Assembly: GCA_046726955.1 (NCBI GenBank)
Contig: JBKPBQ010000271.1
Span: forward strand, 1-10,620
Direction of reading: 5' to 3'
Length of the DNA: 10,620 nucleotides
Source: CAVPGH01 sp046726955
Lineage (GTDB): Bacteria > Acidobacteriota > Vicinamibacteria > Fen-336
The notes under the pieces were generated by a model that worked only from the letters and a program-made list of their open reading frames with translations, was not told the DNA's origin and did not search any database. The stretch's first letter is position 1. Each line of letters opens with the position of its first letter. Below, one piece after another: positions 6,001 through 10,620 of this stretch. The translations under genes and the position numbers were made by a program.

Positions 6001-6840
6001 CTAGTCGGGCCGCTTCGTCGGCGCTGCCGGTGCCGGCTTGTAGGGCCGGGCCGGGGGCGGAGTTGCGGCCGGTGTCGGATGAGGCTGGGGCTTCGTCTGC
6101 GGAGGGTGAGGCCGGCTAGGCCGCGTGGGCGGCGGCACGCCGGGATGGCCGGGCGCTCCGATCGGAGGCCAGATGCCCGGGCCCGGACCGTATCCTCCCC
6201 CCCACCAGAGGGGGATGCCTTCGTCCGCGTATTCCCCGTTCGCGCCCGTGGCGGCCTGGGCGCGGGCCTCAGCCTCGCGGGCGCGGGCCTCGGCCTCCCG
6301 GACCTGCGCGTCCATCGCCCTCTGGCTCTGCCGTGCGTCGAAATCCGCCGCGCGCTGCCGGAGGATCGCCTCCTGCTCGGCCGGCGTCATCCAGCGTCCC
6401 TCGAACTCGACGTACCCGCGGGCGCGATAGCTCTCGGCCTCGGGGACCCACCGGCCCTCGAGCTCGACGTTGCCGCGCGCGAGGTTCGCGTCGCGGTCAG
6501 CAGGGTCGATGCGCAGGACGCGCTCGTAGGCTTCGCGGGCCTGCGTCGCGAGCCCCTGGGCGGAGGCCCACCGCGCGAGCTCCTTCCAGCCAGCCGCGTC
6601 GCCCGTCGCGAGCCCGCCCGCGCGCGCGTAGTACACCTGGAGCGCGGACTGGCCGTCCTGGATACGCTCGACGCGGGTCATCGGCAGGGTGACCGTCCCT
6701 GCTCCGACGTCGATCTGGACCGACGTGGCGGTGCGCGCGAGGATCCGTCCGCTCACTTTCCCCCCGCCCTTCAGGAAGACGTCGTCGGCGTGGAGTGTCG
6801 TGGCCAGGAGCGCGGCGACGACGAGGAGGGCTCTCTTCAT
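6001..6840 (-). CDS. Exported protein with TPR-like segment, duplicated EGRW motif and Pro-rich tail
   Basis: Function unknown; 279 residues. Residues 1-18 form a signal peptide (MKRALLVVAALLATTLHA, then DD). Residues 20-62 (VFLKGGGKVSGRILARTATSVQIDVGAG...) resemble a small beta-rich domain found at the N-terminus of exported TPR proteins. A TPR-like helix pair follows (AREAYERVLRIDPADRDANLARG, 101-123). Then comes a tandem repeat: GNVELEGRWVPEAE (123-136) and GYVEFEGRWMTPAEQE (142-157). A charged coiled-coil, EARAREAEARAQ (near 183-195), is next. Last is a Gly/Trp patch (LWWGGGYGPGPGIWPP) and a long Pro/Lys/Thr-rich, probably disordered tail. The ATG at 6840 follows AAGGAGG 4 nt away. It is probably a cell-envelope scaffold or binding protein. 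It has its own promoter and faces away from the glycosyltransferase operon. Confidence 0.85.
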   Translation of the reverse strand: MKRALLVVAALLATTLHADDVFLKGGGKVSGRILARTATSVQIDVGAGTVTLPMTRVERIQDGQSALQVYYARAGGLATGDAAGWKELARWASAQGLATQAREAYERVLRIDPADRDANLARGNVELEGRWVPEAESYRARGYVEFEGRWMTPAEQEAILRQRAADFDARQSQRAMDAQVREAEARAREAEARAQAATGANGEYADEGIPLWWGGGYGPGPGIWPPIGAPGHPGVPPPTRPSRPHPPQTKPQPHPTPAATPPPARPYKPAPAAPTKRPD

Positions 6841-6867
6841 GCGGCCTCCTTCGGGAGGGCTGCTTCC

Positions 6868-6896
6868 ACTATGTTCCCGTGCGGGCCCCCGGTCAA
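6868..6896 (-). promoter_or_regulatory. Promoter for the exported EGRW protein
   Basis: On the minus strand TTGACC (6896-6891) and CATAGT (6873-6868) are 17 bp apart. The -35 is five of six to consensus, the -10 four of six. The start would fall near 6861, about 20 nt before the ATG and just upstream of the AAGGAGG site. Confidence 0.55.
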
Positions 6897-6920
6897 CAGC
6901 GGACGGCGCCGGGCCTTGGT

Positions 6921-6926
6921 TAGAAT
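6921..6926 (+). promoter_or_regulatory. Putative -10 element for the glycosyltransferase operon
   Basis: TAGAAT stands out in a GC-rich divergent spacer of 113 nt, about 27 nt before the TTG start. No good -35 is present at 17 bp, so an activator or an alternative sigma factor may be involved. Supported mainly by position and AT content. Confidence 0.35.
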
Positions 6927-6953
6927 GCACGCCCGAAGCCCGGTGGATCGAGA

Positions 6954-9068
6954 TTGAGCACGCGGACGACGGCCGCCGCGATCCTGGGGGGCCTCGTCCT
7001 CTTCCTCCTCGCCGTGCTCGCCGTGAGCGGCGCCGCCTCGCGCCCGGCCGGAGCCTGGCTCGGCCTGCCGAGTGCGGCCGCCGCCATCCTGGCCGCGGCC
7101 CTCGTCGTCGTCGTCCGGCGCCACGCCTCCCTGGGACTCGCGCTCGCGCCGCTCGTCCTTCCCCTCGTGGCCGGATGGCTCTTCCCGGGCATCGCGCCGT
7201 TCTCGGGCCCGATCCTCCTCGCCCTCCTGCTCGCCGTGCTCGCGGTCGTCCTGGCCCGAAGCGGACCCAGGACGCCGGAGGTCCTGTTCCTCCCCGTCAT
7301 CTTCTTTGTATATGCGGCGGCGTCCGTCCGAGTGCAGCTGCGCGTGGGACCCCAGGGCGACGAGCCCCACTACCTCATGGTCGCGGAGAGCCTGCTGCGG
7401 GACCAGGACCTGTCCCTGGAGCAGGACTACGCCGAGGGCCGCTATCTGCCCTTCCACGACGCGCCGCTCGAGCCCCACTACCGGGTGCGGGGAAAGCACG
7501 GGGAGATCTTCTCGCTGCACGCGGTCGGGCTCTCGGTCCTGATCCTGCCCGCGTACGCGCTCGGCGGCTATCCGGCGGTCTCGCTCTTCATGGCGTTCCT
7601 CGCGGCCCTGCTCGCGCGCGAGATCCGCGAAGGGCTCCGCGCGGCCTGGGGCGCGGGCGCGGCCGCCGAAGCCGGGGCCTGGATCGCCGCCCTGAGTCCG
7701 CCTCTGCTGCACTACGCGGCGCTCGTCTTCACGGAGATCCCGGCGGGGCTCCTCGTCGCCTTCGCGCTGCGGAAGCGAAGGGGCCTGGCCGTGGGCCTCG
7801 CGCTTGCCTTTCTCCCCTGGCTGAACGTCCGGTATGCCGCCCTCTCGCTCGTGCTTCTGCTCTATGCGCTTTGGGGCTCCGAAACCCTCAGGGACCGCGT
7901 GGCGCTCGTACTGCCGGGCCTCCTGTCGGCAGCAGGGAGCGCGCTCTATCACTACGCTCTCTACGGCTTCTTCGACCCGCGGCGCGTGTACGGTCGCCGG
8001 CCGGAGTTCTCGCTGGCCACGATGGTCGATGGTTTGCCTGGCCTCTTCCTCGACCAGGAATTCGGCCTCCTCGTCTACGCGCCCGTGTTCGCCCTCGCTC
8101 TTCCCGGCTTCCTTCACCTCGTGCGACGGGATCGCGCGCGCGCGCTCGCGGCCGCCGCTCTCGTCGCCGTCGTCGTCCTCACCGCCGCGCCGTGGCACAT
8201 GTGGCGCGGAGGGTTCAATCCTCCCGGCCGCTTCCTCGTGCCGGTGGTGCCGGCGCTCGTCGTCCTCGCCGTGGGCGCGCTCGAAGGCGGGCTCCGGGCG
8301 GGGGCGGCGCTCCTCATGGGCTGGAGCCTGTTCACGGGCGCGCTCGGAGCGATGGAGCCACAGTGGGTGCATCGCGACCGCGACGGGACGGCGCCGTTCT
8401 TCCGGGCCGTATCGGGGGCCGAGGAGTGGACGCGGCTTCTGCCCGGTTTCGTTCTCGCCGAGCCGGATCGTCGCCGTCTCGCCCTCGTCTGGGCGGGCGC
8501 CCTCGTGCTCGCCGTCCCCTGGCGCCGCGGAGGGACGACCGTGCCCCGCCTCGCCATCGCGGCGACCGGCTTCCTGGCCGCCGCCGGTCTCGCCTCGTCG
8601 CTCTCGCACGCGCGCACGGGCGGTCGGGACGCCGTCAGGCTGGTGGGGATGGATGCGCTTGCGGTTCCCGGCTGGGTCCGGGCCCGTCAGAGCGATGCGC
8701 GCTGGGGCCCGGCAGCGCTCGACTGGGGTCCGCTCTACGAACCGCACCGCCATCCCGAAGGCGTCGAGCTCGGCAGCCGGCTACCGCTTCCCGCGGGAGC
8801 TTATGAGCTGACGATCGAGGCCGAGCGCCTCGGTCCTGCTCCGCCCCGGATCGAGGTGTGGCCGGACGAGCCTTCGGCGGTGTGGCGTGTGGCGCCGACG
8901 GTCGAGACGGGAGCGGGCCTGTCGGCGCGCTTTTCCGTGGCTCCGTACGACAGGCCGGTGTCGATTCTCATGCGTGGAGGCGATCCCTTGCTGCTCAAGG
9001 GGTTACGGCTGGCGACTCAACCCTCCGCCGTCGCCGGCGGTCCAAAGGACAGTACTGGAGGGCACTGA
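6954..9068 (+). CDS. GT-C type membrane glycosyltransferase-like protein with C-terminal soluble domain
   Basis: A 704-residue polytopic inner-membrane protein, probably moving a sugar from a lipid-linked donor to an extracytoplasmic acceptor. Many hydrophobic segments (roughly a dozen) run from residue 8 to about 560. The first large loop carries GDEPHYLMVAESLLRDQDLSLEQDY, with acidic pair Asp136-Glu137 at the place where GT-C (ArnT/PMT-like) enzymes keep their catalytic acid. The loop block EPHYRVRGKHGEIFSLHAVGLSVLILP follows. NPPGRFLVPVVPALVVL is a typical late-loop sequence. From about 560 to the end a soluble, probably beta-rich domain is predicted (LPLPAGAYELTIEAERLG, SVAPYDRPVSILMRGGDPLLLKGL), perhaps for acceptor binding. 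The TTG start (6954-6956) has GGTGG 7 nt upstream; the first in-frame alternative lies inside the first membrane helix. Its TGA overlaps the next ATG by one base. Acceptor and sugar are unknown. Confidence 0.85.
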   Translation: MSTRTTAAAILGGLVLFLLAVLAVSGAASRPAGAWLGLPSAAAAILAAALVVVVRRHASLGLALAPLVLPLVAGWLFPGIAPFSGPILLALLLAVLAVVLARSGPRTPEVLFLPVIFFVYAAASVRVQLRVGPQGDEPHYLMVAESLLRDQDLSLEQDYAEGRYLPFHDAPLEPHYRVRGKHGEIFSLHAVGLSVLILPAYALGGYPAVSLFMAFLAALLAREIREGLRAAWGAGAAAEAGAWIAALSPPLLHYAALVFTEIPAGLLVAFALRKRRGLAVGLALAFLPWLNVRYAALSLVLLLYALWGSETLRDRVALVLPGLLSAAGSALYHYALYGFFDPRRVYGRRPEFSLATMVDGLPGLFLDQEFGLLVYAPVFALALPGFLHLVRRDRARALAAAALVAVVVLTAAPWHMWRGGFNPPGRFLVPVVPALVVLAVGALEGGLRAGAALLMGWSLFTGALGAMEPQWVHRDRDGTAPFFRAVSGAEEWTRLLPGFVLAEPDRRRLALVWAGALVLAVPWRRGGTTVPRLAIAATGFLAAAGLASSLSHARTGGRDAVRLVGMDALAVPGWVRARQSDARWGPAALDWGPLYEPHRHPEGVELGSRLPLPAGAYELTIEAERLGPAPPRIEVWPDEPSAVWRVAPTVETGAGLSARFSVAPYDRPVSILMRGGDPLLLKGLRLATQPSAVAGGPKDSTGGH

Positions 9069-9646
9069 TGACGCGATTCTTGTTGGGGTCTGTCGCCGCG
9101 CTGGGCATCGCCGGAGGGGCCTTCCTGGCTTTCCCGGCCCGGGCCCAGAACCCCGACCGGCCCCGGCCGGAGCGACCGCGAGCGGATCCGTCGACGATGC
9201 AACAGACCGCCGGCCTCACAGACGCCCAGCGTGACCAGCTTCGACAGCTTCAACAGGCGGACATGAAGCTCGCCATTCGCCGGCGCGCCGACCTCCAGAT
9301 CGCCCGCATGGAGCTGGACGAGTTGTTCGAGGCTCCGACCGTGGACGAGAAGGCCGTCGCCGCCAAGGCCAGGGTGGTTGCCGACCTCGAGGCCGCCAAC
9401 TTCAAGGCCGAGGTCGACCGTCGCATCGCGGTGCGCCGGATCGTCAGTGCCGAGCAGTACCAGAAAATGAAGATGGTCCGTCCGCCGCACGGGGATCATG
9501 GCCCGGACGGCGGGCGCGGCCCCGGAGGTCCTGGCGGCCCGGGCTTCGGTCCGCCGCCGGGAGGACAGGGAGGACCAGGCGGCCGAGGCGGCGAGCCGCA
9601 GGGCGACGACGAGCTGGCCGGCCTCGTGGGCGGCTCCGTTCGTTGA
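9068..9646 (+). CDS. Spy/CpxP-like periplasmic protein with Gly/Pro-rich tail
   Basis: A 192-residue exported protein. Residues 1-26 form a signal peptide with an ARA-Q cleavage site. A Pro/Arg-rich linker leads into a helical core (about 48-137) that begins LTDAQRDQLRQLQQADMKLAI and ends IVSAEQYQKMKM. The two LTxxQ-type motifs mark the Spy/CpxP/ZraP group of periplasmic chaperones and metal-stress sensors. The last 55 residues are Gly/Pro-rich (GPGGPGGPGFGPPPGGQGG), with a few His and Asp that might bind metal. The ATG overlaps the glycosyltransferase stop and has GGAGGG 5 nt upstream. An ECF sigma and anti-sigma pair follows, a context in which CpxP-like proteins often occur, so a role in envelope-stress sensing is likely. 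Homology in this group is loose, so the assignment is at family level. Confidence 0.8.
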   Translation: MTRFLLGSVAALGIAGGAFLAFPARAQNPDRPRPERPRADPSTMQQTAGLTDAQRDQLRQLQQADMKLAIRRRADLQIARMELDELFEAPTVDEKAVAAKARVVADLEAANFKAEVDRRIAVRRIVSAEQYQKMKMVRPPHGDHGPDGGRGPGGPGGPGFGPPPGGQGGPGGRGGEPQGDDELAGLVGGSVR

Positions 9647-9657
9647 CACCCATGGAA

Positions 9658-9712
9658 GGGCGGTGAGAGAGTGGCCGGGATCGTGACCATCGAAGCCACG
9701 CTCTCACCGCTC
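9658..9712 (+). promoter_or_regulatory. Long inverted repeat burying the sigma factor's ribosome-binding site and start codon
   Basis: The arm at 9658-9675 (GGGCGGTGAGAGAGTGGC) pairs with 9695-9712 (GCCACGCTCTCACCGCTC) around a 19-nt loop. Of 18 positions, 16 are Watson-Crick, one is G-U (9659/9711) and one is an A-G mismatch (9670/9700). The GGTGAGAG ribosome-binding region and the GTG start (9671-9673) lie inside the stem; a second in-frame GTG (9683) lies in the loop. No U-run follows, so it is not a standard terminator. The likely role is control of translation initiation, for example by temperature, a protein or coupling to the upstream gene. Pairing is seen directly; function is inferred. 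Confidence 0.75.
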
Positions 9713-10288
9713 GTCCTGTCCGCGGCGGATGCGGGATCCGCTCTTCCCCGGCTGCGGCAGGACGACCGCGAGGCCGTCGAGGCCTGCCAGCGCGGAGAGC
9801 GCGAAGCGTTCGACCGTCTCGTGGAACGCTACCAGCGCGACATCTACAGGCTCTGCTACCGCTACGTGAACAACCACGAAGACGCCAGCGACATGGCCCA
9901 GGAGGTGTTCCTCAAGGCGTACCGCGCGATCGGCCGCTTCCGCGGGGATAGCTCGTTCTCGACCTGGCTCTACCGCATCGCCGTCAACACCTGCTTGAAC
10001 TTCCGCTCTGGACGGCGGCCGATGACGCAGGAGCTCACCGACTCGCTGCCCGACCACGCCGCCCCCGTCTCGCAGCGGCTGGAGGGCGAGGAGTCGGCGG
10101 CGCGCGTGCGCGACGCGGTGAGCCGCCTCCCCGAGAAGCAGCGGGCGACGGTGATCCTGAAGGTCTACCACGACCTCACGCATGAGGAAGTCGCGGGAAT
10201 CCTCGGGTCGACGGTGGGCACGGTGAAGGCGAACCTCTTCCACGCTCTGGGCAAGCTGCGGAAGCTCATGGCATCGGAGGCGCGGTGA
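9671..10288 (+). CDS. ECF-type RNA polymerase sigma factor (RpoE-like)
   Basis: A 205-residue extracytoplasmic-function sigma factor that would direct RNA polymerase to stress promoters. Region 2 spans about 43-111 (REAFDRLVERYQRDIYRLCYRYVNNHEDASDMAQEVFLKAYRAIGRFRGDSSFSTWLYRIAVNTCLNF). Region 4 spans about 145-197 (RVRDAVSRLPEKQRATVILKVYHDLTHEEVAGILGSTVGTVKANLFHALGKLRKL), with the helix-turn-helix at THEEVAGILGSTVGTVKANL. Both domains are intact. The start is set at GTG 9671; GTG 9683 is the only close alternative. The N-terminal 25 residues are not conserved. It follows the Spy/CpxP-like gene by 24 nt, and its stop overlaps the anti-sigma start as GTGA. Its start region is folded into a strong inverted repeat, a likely layer of control. 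Target promoters cannot be told from this window. Confidence 0.95.
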   Translation: MAGIVTIEATLSPLVLSAADAGSALPRLRQDDREAVEACQRGEREAFDRLVERYQRDIYRLCYRYVNNHEDASDMAQEVFLKAYRAIGRFRGDSSFSTWLYRIAVNTCLNFRSGRRPMTQELTDSLPDHAAPVSQRLEGEESAARVRDAVSRLPEKQRATVILKVYHDLTHEEVAGILGSTVGTVKANLFHALGKLRKLMASEAR

Positions 10289-10620
10289 AGCTCATGTCTC
10301 GACACCTGTCGGAGGAGAAGCTGCTGGATGCGGCGGAGTCCGTCGTGGACGCCGCCGACCGCGCGCACCTCGAGGAGTGCGCGGAGTGCCGGGCGCTCCG
10401 CGACGAGGTTCGAGCCGGGCTCCTGCTCGCGCGCGAGGCCGACGTGCCGGAGCCGTCGCCGCTCTACTGGGAGGCGTTCCGCCAGCAGGTGGGACGGCGC
10501 ATCTCCGAGGAGCGGACGCCCAGCCGCTCGTGGCTGCTCCCGCTGGCCGCGGCCGCGGCGGCCGCGGCGTTCCTCGTCCCGCTCGCCGGTGGCGTGGGCC
10601 AGCACGGCACGAGGCCGGGG
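10285..10620 (+). CDS. Zinc-binding anti-sigma factor, membrane-anchored (3' end outside window)
   Basis: The 112 codons visible encode an N-terminal anti-sigma domain with the ZAS signature H-x3-C-x2-C (His28, Cys32, Cys35 in AHLEECAECRAL). Next come a charged segment (PSPLYWEAFRQQVGRRISEER) and then a single hydrophobic span, SWLLPLAAAAAAAAFLVPLAGGV (82-104), that should be a membrane anchor. The rest runs off the right edge. Such proteins bind the partner ECF sigma factor in the cytoplasm and release it on an envelope signal. The GTG at 10285 overlaps the sigma stop (GTGA) and has GGAGG 4 nt upstream. An ATG at 10294 is the alternative and would remove only three residues. Pairing with the sigma gene is strong support. 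The ZAS domain may respond to redox or metal, but that is not shown here. Confidence 0.9.
   Translation, partial: MKLMSRHLSEEKLLDAAESVVDAADRAHLEECAECRALRDEVRAGLLLAREADVPEPSPLYWEAFRQQVGRRISEERTPSRSWLLPLAAAAAAAAFLVPLAGGVGQHGTRPG

Noticed and set aside
6837..8753. A 638-codon antisense open frame across the glycosyltransferase gene
   Set aside because: The product is dominated by Glu, Arg and Gly with no recognisable motif, as expected from the reverse strand of a hydrophobic GC-rich gene.
6689..8806. A 705-codon open frame on the plus strand overlapping the glycosyltransferase gene
   Set aside because: Arg/Pro/Gly-rich product with no domains; a typical shadow of a GC-rich gene in another frame. 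The 6954-9068 frame has clear membrane segments and a GT-C motif.
9643..9671. TTGACA at 9643-9648 as a -35 box before the sigma gene
   Set aside because: It overlaps the Spy/CpxP stop codon, and no -10-like hexamer lies 16-18 bp downstream (the sequence there is AGAGAG).

Overview
This is a high-GC bacterial chromosomal window. It carries housekeeping, DNA-repair/SOS and envelope genes, with no sign of mobile DNA. A Gram-negative-type cell is suggested by a Spy/CpxP-like periplasmic protein, an exported repeat protein, and a GT-C type membrane glycosyltransferase linked to an ECF sigma/anti-sigma pair. The gene mix, high GC, frequent TTG/GTG starts and the 'EGRW' exported protein would suit Acidobacteriota or a related soil lineage. 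That placement is an inference and the sequence alone does not settle it.

Layout, left to right. (1) 1-1720, minus strand: ribosomal genes transcribed rplM -> rpsI -> rpsB. rpsB runs off the left edge. A near-consensus sigma-70 promoter (TTGACG-N17-TATAAG) drives them, and hairpins lie in the rplM leader and in the rpsI-rpsB spacer. (2) 1844-3447, minus: nth (endonuclease III) and a nitrilase-superfamily hydrolase, coupled by an ATGA overlap. (3) 3448-3821: a 374-nt gap without a recognisable gene, holding a perfect 26-bp palindrome. (4) 3822-5949, minus: lexA -> DUF3467 protein -> dinB, an SOS-like cluster. lexA has a strong promoter whose 17-bp spacer is filled by a direct repeat of period 11, a candidate self-operator. 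(5) 6001-6840, minus: an exported protein with a duplicated EGRW motif and a Pro-rich tail. (6) 6954 to the right edge, plus: a compact operon of GT-C glycosyltransferase, Spy/CpxP-like protein, ECF sigma factor and zinc-binding anti-sigma factor (cut by the edge).

How the genes may work together. LexA would repress its own promoter, and perhaps DUF3467 and dinB by readthrough, until DNA damage triggers autocleavage. The right-hand operon looks like an envelope-stress module in which the anti-sigma factor restrains the sigma factor and Spy/CpxP acts in the periplasm. The most unusual signal is an almost perfect 18-bp-arm inverted repeat that folds the sigma factor's ribosome-binding region and GTG start into a stem, which suggests translational control of the sigma factor. 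A second pattern is that nth and dinB both lack a good Shine-Dalgarno and carry a TANNNT hexamer ending exactly 6 nt before a GTG start, as expected for leaderless mRNAs.
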